Source: Hypomesus transpacificus (Eukaryota > Chordata > Actinopteri > Osmeriformes > Osmeridae). From it: 64,000 bases of DNA. Below the pieces are notes generated by a model. It had not been told where the DNA came from, did not search any database, and saw only the letters and a program-made list of their open reading frames with translations. This document shows positions 30,184-40,478 of the stretch, piece by piece. The position numbers and the translations under genes are program-made. Location: assembly GCF_021917145.1 (NCBI RefSeq), contig NW_025813750.1:62001-126000 (forward strand). Reading direction: 5' to 3'. The first letter of the stretch is position 1, and every line of letters begins with the position of its first letter.

Positions 30184-30310
30184 GAACCTTGAGAAAGATG
30201 TGTTTTATCTGGTGTCATTCCACTGCTTGCGGGCATTAGACTAGTCACGTGAGCTCCTGGACGATCAATCAGCTTCGGTTGGAGCTCGGCTGGCCAACAG
30301 TTGACAACGG

Positions 30311-30392
30311 GGTAGCGTGGCCGAGCGGTCCAAGGTGCTGGATTTAGACTCCAGTCTCTCCGGAGGCATGGTTTCGAATCCCACCGCTGCCA
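30311..30392 (+). tRNA. tRNA-Leu(TAG), loop and T-stem changes
   Basis: Loop TTTAGAC (G37 to A) and T stem ATGGT. Weakened. Confidence 0.65.
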
Positions 30393-30721
30393 CTTTTGTA
30401 GGGTGCTAACGGCGTCTCATTGCTTTCACGTCAGTAAGTGGGTTTGAAAGGTGAACTGTGGCTCGACGTGTTGTGTTGTGTTGTCGTTGATGCTTTCTTG
30501 GGGCATCGTAGGTATAGTGGCTCCATCACCAGACAATACAAAGTGTGAGAGGCATTTCGTCTCTTGTGACGTCGAGCACATCCGGATTAGGCCAAGTGTT
30601 CCAAACTCGACAGAAGTATAAACCAGGTTTATGGCAATCTCTTACTAGTTGGACGTCAGTAGGTGGTGTGAAAAATCGAACCGTGGCTCGAAAATCTGTG
30701 CGATCATGGAGGATGTCGTGG

Positions 30722-30793
30722 GCATTGGTGGTATAGTGGCAAGCATAGCTGCCTTCCAAGCAGTTGACCCGGGTTCGATTCCCGGCCAATGCA
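30722..30793 (+). tRNA. tRNA-Gly(TCC)
   Basis: Identical to 2112. Confidence 0.95.
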
Positions 30794-30921
30794 GAACCTT
30801 GAGAAAGATGTGTTTTATCTGGTGTCATTCCACTGCTTGCGGGCATTAGACTAGTCACGTGAGCTCCTGGACGATCGATCAGCTTCGGTTGGAGCTCGGC
30901 TGGCCAACAGTTGACAACGGG

Positions 30922-31003
30922 GGTAGCGTGGCCGAGCGGTCCAAGGTGCTGGATTTAGGCTCCAGTCTCTCCGGAGGCATGGGTTCGAATCCCACCGCTG
31001 CCA
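30922..31003 (+). tRNA. tRNA-Leu(TAG)
   Basis: GGTG/CATGGG form. Confidence 0.8.
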
Positions 31004-31323
31004 GTTTTGTAGGGTGCTAACGCCGTCTCGTTGCTTTCAAGTCAGTAAGTGGGTTTGAAAGGTGAACTGTGGCTCGACATGTTGTCGTTGATGCTTTCTT
31101 GGGGCATCGTAGGTATAGTGGCTCCATCACCAGACAATACAAAGTGTGAGAGGCATTTCGTCTCTTGTGACGGTCGAGCACATCCGGATTAGGCCAAGTG
31201 TTCCAAACTCGACAGAAGTATAAACCAGGTTTATGGCAAACTCTTACTAGTTGGACGTCAGTAGGTGGTGTGAAAAATCGAACCGTGGCTCGAAAAGCTG
31301 TGCGATCATGGAGGATGTCGTGG

Positions 31324-31395
31324 GCATTGGTGGTATAGTGGCAAGCATATCTGCCTTCCAAGCAGTTGACCCGGGTTCGATTCCCGGCCTATGCA
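31324..31395 (+). tRNA. tRNA-Gly(TCC), two changes
   Basis: TATCTGCC stem change and acceptor end CCTATGC (one mismatch). Confidence 0.7.
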
Positions 31396-31525
31396 GAACC
31401 TTGAGAAAGATGTGTTTTATCTGGTGTCATTCCACTGCTTGCGGGCATTAGATATAGTCACGTGAGCTCCTGGACGATCGATCAGCTTCGGTTTGAGCTC
31501 GGCTGGCCAACAGCTGACAACGGGG

Positions 31526-31607
31526 GGTAGCGTGGCCGAGCGGTCCAAGGCGCTGGATTTAGGCTCCAGTCTCTCCGGAGGCGTGGGTTCGAATCCGACT
31601 GCTGCCA
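31526..31607 (+). tRNA. tRNA-Leu(TAG), weakened T stem
   Basis: CCGAC-TGCTGCC form with a run of six G before it. Confidence 0.75.
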
Positions 31608-31926
31608 CTTTTGTAGGGTAATAATGCCGTCTCGTTGCTTTCAAGTCAGTAAGTGGGTTTTAAAGGTGAACTTTGGCTCGACATGTTGTCGTTGATGCTT
31701 TCTTGGGGCATCGTAGGTATAGTGGCTCCATCACCAGACAATACAAAGTGTGATAGGCATTTCGTCTCTTGTAACGTCGAGCACATCCGGATTAGGCCAA
31801 GTGTTCCAAACTCGACAGAAGTATAAACCAGGTTTATGGCAATCTCTTACTTGTTGGACGTCAGTAGGTGGTGTGAAAAATCGAACCGTGGCTCGAAAAG
31901 CTGTGCGATCATGGAGGATGTCGTGG

Positions 31927-31998
31927 GCATTGGTGGTATAGTGGCAAGCATAGCTGCCTTCCAAGCGGTTGACCCGGGTTAGATTCCCGGCCAATGCA
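31927..31998 (+). tRNA. tRNA-Gly(TCC), damaged B box
   Basis: T loop TTAGATT; anticodon stem GCGGT. Confidence 0.65.
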
Positions 31999-32126
31999 GA
32001 ACCTTGAGAAAGATGTGTTATATCTGGTGTCACTCCACTGCTTGCGGGCATTAGATATAGTCACGTGAGCTCCTGGACGATCAATCAGCTTCGGTTTGAG
32101 CTCGGCTGGCCAACAGCTGACAACGG

Positions 32127-32208
32127 GGTAGTGTGGCCGAGCGGTCCAAGGCGCTGGATTTAGGCTCCAGTCTCTCCGGAGGCGTGGGTTCAAATCCGAC
32201 TGCTGCCA
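32127..32208 (+). tRNA. tRNA-Leu(TAG), weakened
   Basis: GGTAGTG acceptor (U-G), T loop TTCAAAT, CCGAC stem. Confidence 0.65.
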
Positions 32209-32528
32209 CTTTTGTAGGGTGCTAATGCCGTCTCGTTGCTTTCAAGTCAGTAAGTGGGTTTTAAAGGTGAACTGTGGCTCGACATGTTGTCGTTGATGCT
32301 TTCTTGGGGCATCGTAGGTATAGTGGCTCCATCACCAGACAATACAAAGTGTGAAAGGCATTTCGTCCCTTGTGACGGTCGAGCACATCCGGATTAGGCC
32401 AAGTGTTCCAAACTCGACAGAAGTATAAACCAGTTTTAGGGCAATCAATTACTAGTTGGACGTCAGTAGGTGGTGTGAAAAGTCGAACCGTGGCTCGAAA
32501 TGCTGTGCGATCATGGAGGATGTCGTGG

Positions 32529-32600
32529 GCATTGGTGGTATAGTGGCAAGCATAGCTGCCTTCCAAGCAGTTGACCCGGGTTCGATTCCCGGCCAATGCA
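32529..32600 (+). tRNA. tRNA-Gly(TCC)
   Basis: Identical to 2112. Confidence 0.95.
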
Positions 32601-32728
32601 GAACCTTGAGAAAGATGTGTTTTATCTGGTGTCATTCCACTGCTTGCGGGCATTAGATATAGTCACGTGAGCTCCTGGACGATCAATCAGCTTCGGTTTG
32701 AGCTCGGCTGGCCAACAGCTGACAACGG

Positions 32729-32810
32729 GGTAGCGTGGCCGAGCGGTCCAAGGCGCTGGATTTAGGCTCCAGTCTCTCCGGAGGCGTGGGTTCAAATCCG
32801 ACTGCTGCCA
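32729..32810 (+). tRNA. tRNA-Leu(TAG), weakened T stem
   Basis: TTCAAAT loop with CCGAC stem. Confidence 0.7.
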
Positions 32811-33130
32811 CTTTTGTAGGGTGCTAATGCCGTCTCGTTGCTTTCAAGTCAGTAAGTGGGTTTTAAAGGTGAACTGTGGCTCGACATGTTGTCGTTGATG
32901 CTTTCTTGGGGCATCGTAGGTATAGTGGCTCCATCTCCAGACAATACAAAGTGTGAGAGGCATTTCGTCTCTTGTGACGGTCGAGCACATCCGGATTAGG
33001 CCAAGTGTTCCAAACTCGACAGAAGTATAAACCAGGTTTATGGCAATCTCTTACTAGTTGGACGTCAGTAGGTGGTGTGAAAAATCGAACCGTGGCTCGA
33101 AATACTGTGCGATCATGGAGGATGTTGTGG

Positions 33131-33202
33131 GCATTGGTGGTATAGTGGCAAGCATAGCTGCCTTCCAAGCAGTTGACCCGGGTTCGATTCCCGGCCAATG
33201 CA
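33131..33202 (+). tRNA. tRNA-Gly(TCC)
   Basis: Gene body as 2112; the flank after the discriminator reads TAACC, a marker shared with 34742, 46544 and 59003. Confidence 0.93.
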
Positions 33203-33330
33203 TAACCTTGAGAAAGATGTGTTTTATCTGGTGTTATTCCACTGCTTGCGGGCATTAGACTAGTCACGTGAGCTCCTGGACGATCGATCAGCTTCGGTTG
33301 GAGCTCGGCTGGCCAACAGTTGACAACGGG

Positions 33331-33412
33331 GGTAGCGTGGCCGAGCGGTCCAAGGCGCTGGATTTAGGCTCCAGTCTGTCCGGAGGCGTGGGTTCGAATC
33401 CCACCGCTGCCA
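33331..33412 (+). tRNA. tRNA-Leu(TAG)
   Basis: One variable-arm change (CTGTCCGG); otherwise as 7183. Confidence 0.9.
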
Positions 33413-33747
33413 GTTTTGTAGGGTGCTAACGGCGTCTCATTGCTTTCACGTCAGTAAGTGGGTTTGAAAGGTGAACTGTGACTCGACGTGTTGTGTTGTG
33501 TTGTGTTGTCGTTGATGCTTTCTTGGGGCATCGTAGGTATAGTGGCTCCATCACCAGACAATACAAAGTGTGAGAGGCATTTCGTCTCTTGTGACGGTCG
33601 AGCACATCCGGATTAGGCCAAGTGTTCCAAACTCGACAGAAGTATAAACCAGGTTTATGGCAAACTCTTACTAGTTGGACGTCAGTAGGTGGTGTGAAAA
33701 ATCGAACCGTGGCTCGAAAAGCTGTGCGATCATGGAGGATGTCGTGG

Positions 33748-33819
33748 GCATTGGTGGTATAGTGGCAAGCATAGCTGCCTTCCAAGCAGTTGACCCGGGT
33801 TCGATTCCCGGCCAATGCA
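33748..33819 (+). tRNA. tRNA-Gly(TCC)
   Basis: Identical to 2112. Confidence 0.95.
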
Positions 33820-33946
33820 GAACCTTGAGAAAGATGTGTTTTATCTGGTGTCATTCCACTGCTTGCGGGCATTAGACTAGTCACGTGAGCTCCTGGACGA
33901 TCGATCAGCTTCGGTTGGAGCTCGGCTGGCCAACAGTTGACAATGG

Positions 33947-34028
33947 GGTAGCGTGGCCGAGCGGTCCAAGGTGCTGGATTAAGGCTCCAGTCTCTCCGGA
34001 GGCGTGGGTTCGAATCCCACCGCTGCCA
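33947..34028 (+). tRNA. tRNA-Leu(AAG)
   Basis: D-stem wobble AAGGTG; preceded by ACAATGGGG, a marker shared with 58208. Confidence 0.9.
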
Positions 34029-34339
34029 GTTTTGTAGGGTGCTAACGGCGTCTCGTTGCTTTCACGTCAGTAAGTGGGTTTGAAAGGTGAACTGTGGCTC
34101 GACGTGTTGTGTTGTGTTGTCGTTGATGCTTTCTTGGGGCATCGTAGGTATAGTGGCTCCATCACCAGACAATACAAACCGTGAAGAGGCATTTCGTCTC
34201 TTGTGATGGTCGAACACATCCGGAGTAGGCCAAGTGTTCCAAACTCAACAGAAGTATAAACCAGGTTTAGGGCAATCTGTTACTAGTTCAGTATCGATCA
34301 GTTTTGGGAGAAGCTCGGGTGGCCAACAGCTGACAACGG

Positions 34340-34421
34340 GGTAGCGTGGCCGAGCCGTCCAAGGCGCTGGATTTAGGCTCCAGTCTCTCCGGAGGCGTGG
34401 GTTAGAATCCGACTGCTGCCA
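34340..34421 (+). pseudogene. tRNA-Leu(TAG) pseudogene, broken B box
   Basis: Same GCCGTCC/TTAGAAT/CCGAC set as 2707. Confidence 0.7.
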
Positions 34422-34741
34422 TTTTTGTAGGGTGATAATGCCGTCTCGTTGCTTTCAAGTCAGTAAGTGGGTTTTAAAGTTGAATTATGGCTCGACATGT
34501 TGTCGTTGATGCTTTCTTGGGGCATCGTAGGTATAGTGGCTCCATCACCAGACAATACAAAGTGTGAGAGGCATTTCGTCTCTTGTGACGGTCGAGCACA
34601 TCCGGATTAGGCCAAGTGTTCCAAACTCGACAGAAGTATAAACCAGGTTTATGGCAATCTCTTACTAGTTGGACGTCAGTAGGTGGTGTGAAAAATCGAA
34701 CCGTGGCTCGAAATACTGTGCGATCATGGAGGATGTTGTGG

Positions 34742-34813
34742 GCATTGGTGGTATAGTGGCAAGCATAGCTGCCTTCCAAGCAGTTGACCCGGGTTCGATT
34801 CCCGGCCAATGCA
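34742..34813 (+). tRNA. tRNA-Gly(TCC)
   Basis: Body as 2112; upstream marker AATACTGTGCG. Confidence 0.93.
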
Positions 34814-34940
34814 TAACCTTGAGAAAGATGTGTTTTATCTGGTGTCATTCCACTGCTTGCGGGCATTAGACTAGTCCCGTGAGCTCCTGGACGATCGATC
34901 AGCTTCGGTTGGAGCTCGGCTGGCCAACAGTTGACAACGG

Positions 34941-35022
34941 GGTAGCGTGGCCGAGCGGTCCAAGGTGCTGGATTAAGGCTCCAGTCTCTCCGGAGGCGTG
35001 GGTTCGAATCCCACCGCTGCCA
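34941..35022 (+). tRNA. tRNA-Leu(AAG)
   Basis: D-stem wobble AAGGTG; otherwise as 1320. Confidence 0.9.
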
Positions 35023-35347
35023 GTTTTGTAGGGTGCTAACGGCGTCTCGTTGCTTTCACGTCAGTAAGTGGGTTTGAAAGGTGAACTGTGGCTCGTTGTG
35101 TTGTGTTGTCGTTGATGCTTTCTTGGGGCATCGTAGGTATAGTGGCTCCATCACCAGACAATACAAAGTGTGAGAGGCATTTCGTCTCTTGTGACGGTCG
35201 AGCACATCCGGATTAGGCCTAGTGTTCCAAACTCGACAGAAGTATAAACCAGGTTTATGGCAAACTCTTACTAGTTGGACGTCAGTAGGTGGTGTGAAAA
35301 ATCGAACCGTGGCTCGAAAAGCTGTGCGATCATGGAGGATGTCGTGG

Positions 35348-35390
35348 GCATTGGTGGTATAGTGGCAAGCATAGCTGCCTTCCACGCGGC
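35348..35390 (+). pseudogene. tRNA-Gly(TCC) 5' half, split by Dada-like copy 2
   Basis: Runs from the first base through the anticodon to CCACGCGGC, where the element begins. The last six bases are the target duplication. Joining the flanks without the element and one duplication gives an anticodon arm GCTGC-CTTCCAC-GCGGC that pairs fully, so the target was probably a sound tRNA-Gly. Confidence 0.85.
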
Positions 35391-36036
35391 GGGCAGACGC
35401 CTGTACCTGTAAAGGGAAAAATTGGGGTACTCGTGTCGAATCCCAGTCACGACGATGTTTATTACAAATGATTTATTGTACTTCTTTCAATGATACAATA
35501 TAGTGGCACTGGTTATCTGCTATATATCAAACCAATGTAAAAGGCCATACTGAGATGCCTCTAATCTACATCTAAAATTGCAGTATTGTACATTACAAAT
35601 ACATCATAATTGTATTTAGCCTTGTTTATTAACAAGATTGTGTATTGTCCGTTGGCACTATTTTCATTGTTTGTATATTGTCTGGTTTTGATGGAATATA
35701 AAAAAATATATTCTGGTAAAAACCTCTAATATTGGGGATTTATTTTCAGTGTAACCAGTTGCCTGGATTTGTTTGCGCCACTAAATGAAGACATTTGTAC
35801 AGATGAGTCTTAAGGGGTCAATGGTAATCAATAGTCTGATCCATCTCCATTTTCATACATCATGAACATTTATTTGATGATTAATTGTGATACAAATAAC
35901 TGAGATGAACACACAATCTTATTTTGGCCATTTATTGGAACATGTAATCAAGGCTTGTACAAATAACCTAGATTAAGTGCAAAACAGTCATATTATTTAT
36001 TTGAACTATTTACAACAATTTTTATGTACAGTTTGC
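35391..36036 (-). other. Dada-like 3' noncoding end
   Basis: AT-rich, with no credible reading frame. On the minus strand an AATAAA signal lies at 36001-35996, about 36 bp past the stop codon, and further AATAAA motifs lie near 35870 and 35935. The outermost 60 bp are GC-richer. Confidence 0.6.
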
Positions 36037-37103
36037 CTACTTCCCCTTCTCCTCAGCCCACCTCTTCTGCTCTGCCTTGTAGAAGGCTGATTGTTGAAAC
36101 TCCCCCCAGGTCATTTCAGCATTCATTCCGTCTGCCTTGTACAGGGACAGCACCCTGGTAGGACAGTAAATTTACCTGCCCGCCACACCCCGGAACGAAT
36201 GGTACACATGGGGGCTTTCTGGCCCCTGCTTGATGGGCTTGCGGCAGAACTTGCAGAGCCGACCGGTGGGCTGCTGTTCTGCCGCCCTCCGTTTCCCCCG
36301 CAGATCAGCCAACCTCCGTGCCTCTGCTGACCTGAGCTTGGCTGCCTCAAGCTCTTTCCCAAAGAAAGGGGTGTCCGCAAAGTCCTCAAACGGCATTCTG
36401 GGGTCATTCAGGCCTTCTGCTGCATAGAGCTTGTGGACTCTTTGTGAGCAGTAAAAGTACTTGACCTCCCCAGACTGGTAGAAGAGGTGGATGGAGGAAC
36501 CGTCTCCCTGGTATCGCGACTTCGGCTGGCCACAGGCAAGACAGTTCCTCGTCTTCTTTTTGCCCAGCTGCTGCTGCTGCTGTTGTTGCAGTGCCGTCTG
36601 CTTCTGGACTATGTCCCGCACCATGTCCTCGATAGCAGCCTTGGTCAGAGGGGCCTCCTGGGGATCTCTCCCAGGTGGATTGACCGCAGCGGGTGGTATG
36701 GTCACCACCGGCACGCTCTTGGTCTCACTCTCTGCCGTCAGGTGCTGCCACAGCTGCTGCGTCTCCAGGAGTTTCTCTGGGCTGGTGTTCAGGGACGTGC
36801 TGGCGTTGGTCCGCTTTGCCCAATGCTTCACATACTGTGAAATGTGTTGCTTTGTTGTTGGATGCAACAGGCTATTGGGATCACGGGAAGCAGCCTGCAC
36901 CAAGCCAGCGTAGTCACTGTCCACCCTCTGCAGGAAATCCTTCGACCCTTGGTGGATTCCTATGAGGCCGTCGATGACCTCCTTCATGGCCTCTGTCCAC
37001 CGGGAATGGTCCAAGACGTACAGAAGCCCGCCTGCCTTGATGGACATTGTGCGAGCAGCACGCGGGTTTGCTGTGATGGGCAGTGCAGGTGTCGTTGGCA
37101 GAC
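36037..37103 (-). CDS. Dada-like protein, last exon (zinc-finger-like C-terminus), copy 2
   Basis: Starts after the acceptor cttcag|GT and encodes about 355 residues. A helical segment (GLLYVLDHSRWTEAMKEVIDG) is followed by a Gln run and two Cys-rich modules: CLACGQPKSRY...YFYC and CKFCRKPIKQ...HVYHSF. In this copy a TAC to TAA change at 36172-36174 stops the frame in the second module; copy 3 reads through to the natural stop. The Cys/His clusters suggest metal binding, perhaps target DNA recognition (inference). Confidence 0.65.
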
Positions 37104-37235
37104 CTGAAGACAAGTAGAAATAACACATAATAAATATAAAATCTTGCTCTATCAAGCATCAGTGCAACTTGAGTGTTGCATCTCATTCACATTTTACTAG
37201 CAGATGTGTAAAATGAGGGATATTTGCAAAATTAC

Positions 37236-37311
37236 CTTGAGTGGAGGTTGATTGGACTGGCTGGACTGTGGTCTGGGGCAAGACTCCAGAAGCCTCACCA
37301 AAGACGTCATC
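37236..37311 (-). CDS. Dada-like protein, small exon
   Basis: 76-nt exon with consensus borders (ttgcag|GATGAC and TCAAG|gtaat). It encodes about 25 residues (DDVFGEASGVLPQTTVQP...), a likely linker. It joins its neighbours in frame. Confidence 0.55.
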
Positions 37312-37426
37312 CTGCAACAGAGGAAGTACATGCATTTCAATTATTTAAACATGTGTGCTTAGTCTGCAGGTATAACCTGTGTAAGTTTGAAAGGGTAAAT
37401 TACAAAGTGCTATCAATGCAACTTAC

Positions 37427-38104
37427 ATTGTCTTCTGGCGTGATGAAGGGCTGGTCGGCGACCACCCGGTCAGCCTCCTCTTCCTCAGCTCCCTCTTCAT
37501 CAGCCCCCTGGGACCTGTTCTTGAACCAGTCCAGAGGCACAGGGCGACAGCCTGGCTCCACATACTGCAGGCCAAATCTCTCCCCTGTGTCTCTGTGGCT
37601 CAACTGCAGTGCAGGGTATTTGGCATGGCCGGTCACCCTCTCCGATGCCACGTTCAGCTGCATGATGAGCACTGGGTCAAAGACTGCAGGTAGCTTCACG
37701 TCCGGTAACTTCAGATCCACCAATCTCTGAAAGTTCCACCGTGCCATGCCCATCATGCCTTGAGCCTGGAAGAGCTCGGAGGAAACACAGTTGCCTGTGA
37801 TCCACCGTGCCTGATGCGCATGGAAACCCTCCTGTTGGGAGGTGCCTCTCACAGGGATCCACACTGGGACAGCTGCTCCTTCACCCTTGACGTGGTTGAG
37901 CTGCACTGTTCCTCCGTGTCTGTAAAGGATCCCGTCCTCCTCTTCTGGATCACTCAGGCAGCCTCTCAGGATGTGCACCCTCTGGAGTCTCCACAGCTTT
38001 AGCATGGATGGCTTGAAGAGGTAGACACCATTGGGATCTGTCTCTAGGAAGAACTGTTTGAGGACGCTCTCCACTCTCTCCAGCAGCTCTGTAGGTTGTG
38101 GTAC
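37427..38104 (-). CDS. Dada-like protein, exon with conserved globular segment
   Basis: 678 nt, 226 codons, no stop. Borders tgtaag|GTACCA and GACAAT|gtaagt. Sequence runs VPQPTELLERVESVLKQF, then LRGCLSDPEEEDG, VPVWIPVRGTSQQEGFHAHQ, and ends in an acidic stretch before DRVVADQPFITPEDN. It follows the DLFHCMRRF exon and probably holds the C-terminal part of the transposase core; I cannot place a catalytic Glu with confidence. Confidence 0.6.
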
Positions 38105-38234
38105 CTTACAATTGAAAAAAGGATTACAGATGATTTCATATGCATTAACGGAATACAGAAATTAAATTACGTATTTTTCTTATTTATGTTATAACATAAC
38201 AAGCATTATTAATGTTATGAACATTCAAAAGTAC

Positions 38235-38606
38235 CTTGGTCCGGCAGTGTTCCCGGATATGCTGCTTTGTGGGATTGGCAGGCCTGATCCCACAGAAGGC
38301 GTATGCCTCCGTCAGCCTCTGCAGGTCAGTCTGGTCCACCACACAGAATGCAGCACTGAGGAACCGGCAGAAAGTGCTGTGGAGTGTATGGTGCTCTGAC
38401 ACGCACTCCCTTGAGAACCGCCGCATGCAATGGAAAAGGTCCAGTTTGACAGTGATGTCGCTGCTGTACTTTCCCCGGGAGGCACATGAGTTGGTCAGGT
38501 TCCCAGGTGTTGCCCCCGTCACCACAGCTTCCGTGGTTTTCCATAAATCCAGTGGAGGTGCTCCTGGGGGTCAAGGTTTGGGATCCGGAAATCAGCACAG
38601 CAGTCC
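38235..38606 (-). CDS. Dada-like transposase core exon (DLFHCMRRF), copy 2
   Basis: Acceptor gagcag|GGACTG, donor ACCAAG|gtactt. Encodes (V)DRDCCADF..., then DITVKLDLFHCMRRFSRECVSEHH. The D-x-x-H-x-x-R block resembles that of MULE/hAT/P-type DDE transposases. Relative to copy 3 one base is missing near 38551 (AATCCAG for AATCCCAG), shifting the frame in this copy only. Confidence 0.6.
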
Positions 38607-38773
38607 CTGCTCACACAGTGAGAGAGAGAGAGAGAAAAACACAAATTAATGATAGGCTTTGAGTTTCTATGTCACCTGCATACAATCCCCTGTAACTATA
38701 TAGTATATTATATTTTGCTAAATGTTTCTGTCCTGTGTAAAATTGAATACAAAAGCTGTGATCTGGCTTTTAC

Positions 38774-39979
38774 CTGTCCACCCACTGGTACTTTGCCTTC
38801 GGCAGTCCAGCTGAGTCGTAGCGATGAGACAGCCCCTCGTACATGGGTTCCAGCGACCGGTCACTCTCTGACTGAAGCATCACCCAGGACAGGATCATCC
38901 AGTTCTCATTCATCACGAGGACATGGTTCCGGATGAGAGCACCACCTTCCGGGCCACCTTCCGTGTGTGGTCAGCTCGAATGACCTGCCCAAAAGTGCCT
39001 TGCAGGACAAGAGTGAGGGTCTTCTCCTTACGGTGGTACTCATGTACGAGGCAGTCTACTAGGTAGCGGGGACTGATGGCTACCCCACACCAGCCATTGG
39101 TCAAGTCGTAGGTACCAAAGGGATCAGGGGTGTTGTCCTTCCGCATGGTGCCTGTGATGGTCTTCTGCCCATACAGGCCGGAGTCACCATCCTGCACATT
39201 CTGTACAGTCAACAGATAGGCAAGGTGTGCCCTCTCGTACCGTAGGTGCAGAGCCTCATTCAGCTGATTTGCCATGTCTGTGGCCGACCTCCCTGTGCGA
39301 CATAGCTCATCCATTACCGTTTTGCAGATGGCTTTTTTGTGGGTGAGAAATGCTGGCAGGATGTTGCAGAAGAGTTGTGGCAGCATTTCCATCCACTGGG
39401 GTTTGTCAGCGAACCAGTACCTCTTGCATGTTTTGCAGTTCAGCCGAGAGGCCAAGATGTAGTACTGGCCGCTGGTCCCAATAATGACCCGGGGTCGCCC
39501 AACTCCTGCCGAAACCACATGGGGAGTGGAGCAGCCGTAGAGGCAGGGTAAAATGTAATTGTTCCTCACTCTCTCCATAATTGCATGCTCCGGTTTCCAA
39601 ATGAAAAATGGATGTAGCTGGAAGTACTTGGGAGATGGCATATCATAGACTGGATCTATGAGTTCTGGTTGGGGTGGATGACGCCACAAGGAGATCATAC
39701 CCATCAGATGTCGTACAGGTCGAGATCCTGGCCAAAGTCCCAAAGATTCCATCTCCGTTTTCATCCACATCTTCTGGTTTTGGGAGCAGTTCCACTGGCT
39801 GACGTCTTGGTCCTTCCTATGGAGTGGTGGTGGGATGGTAGACGGAGCTGGGGTAGGTAGCGCACCAGCTGCGGCTGGAACAGGACAGGGTAGAGCGACA
39901 GCAGCAGACGTGGCAGGAGATGGAGCAGAGTGCGGTGGCATGGTGGCTGCAGACAGCACAGGAGCCAGTCGGGGAGAGG
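38774..39979 (-). CDS. Dada-like transposase central exon, copy 2
   Basis: About 1.2 kb between acceptor cctgcag|CC and donor GGACAG|gtaaaa. A Pro/Ala-rich start is followed by a globular part: HPPQPELIDPVYDM, FFIWKPEHAIMERVRNN, a Cys-pair motif LNCKTCKRYWFADKPQW, a helical stretch (CKTVMDELCRTGRSATDMANQLNE) and VIRADHTRKVARKV, whose Asp may be the first catalytic residue. Near 38912 the frame shifts: NENWMILSWVMLQSESDR continues in another frame. Copy 3 has the same break, so it predates the duplication. Confidence 0.65.
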
Positions 39980-40113
39980 CTGCAGGATGACAGATGATAA
40001 TGATGAGCAACTACATTCTGTAAACAACAGACTAAATACATAGATTTTTAAACATATAAAATATTTTTAAATACTTTCAAGTAATTATATTATTAAATAA
40101 TAGTGACTCATAC

Positions 40114-40209
40114 CTTTTGAGATAGCAGTGTTTGCTGACTCTGTACACAGGCCCAGTGCAAGCAACTCGGGCGGAACTGGCACTGGAGCCTTCACTGGAA
40201 CTGGGGGAT
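40114..40209 (-). CDS. Dada-like protein, probable small exon
   Basis: 96 nt between acceptor tcattag|AT and donor CAAAAG|gtatga. Ser/Pro-rich, with no recognised domain. Confidence 0.4.
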
Positions 40210-40478
40210 CTAATGACAAAATATGTATATAGCTCACAACCTGTCTTTTTGCTACCGGGACTGCAGTGAGAGATGACTTTCAATCACAGGCTAAGAGTTA
40301 AATGAGGTAAGTAAGTTATGTTTGATTAAATCTTGTATCTAGTTAGGCGCATGTAGACATCAATATTAACCTGGCAACAAAGAAGTGAGTCCATCACCCT
40401 GGTCTGGTCTGGAGAGTGTGGCTGCTGGTTTACTCTTTTCTATTACAGAAAGCACAATGTTATTCTCAACATCTAACA

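Larger units (their letters stand above)
28894..35384 (+). repeat. tRNA array block E (long units)
   Basis: Twelve Leu and ten Gly loci, the last Gly split by Dada-like copy 2. Spacer variants such as AGACTAGTC and AGATATAGTC mark subfamilies of units. Confidence 0.9.

Noticed and set aside
36091-40027. Plus-strand and alternative-frame reading frames over the Dada-like exons
   Set aside because: They overlap better-supported minus-strand exons with splice borders and conserved Cys/His or DDE-like motifs.
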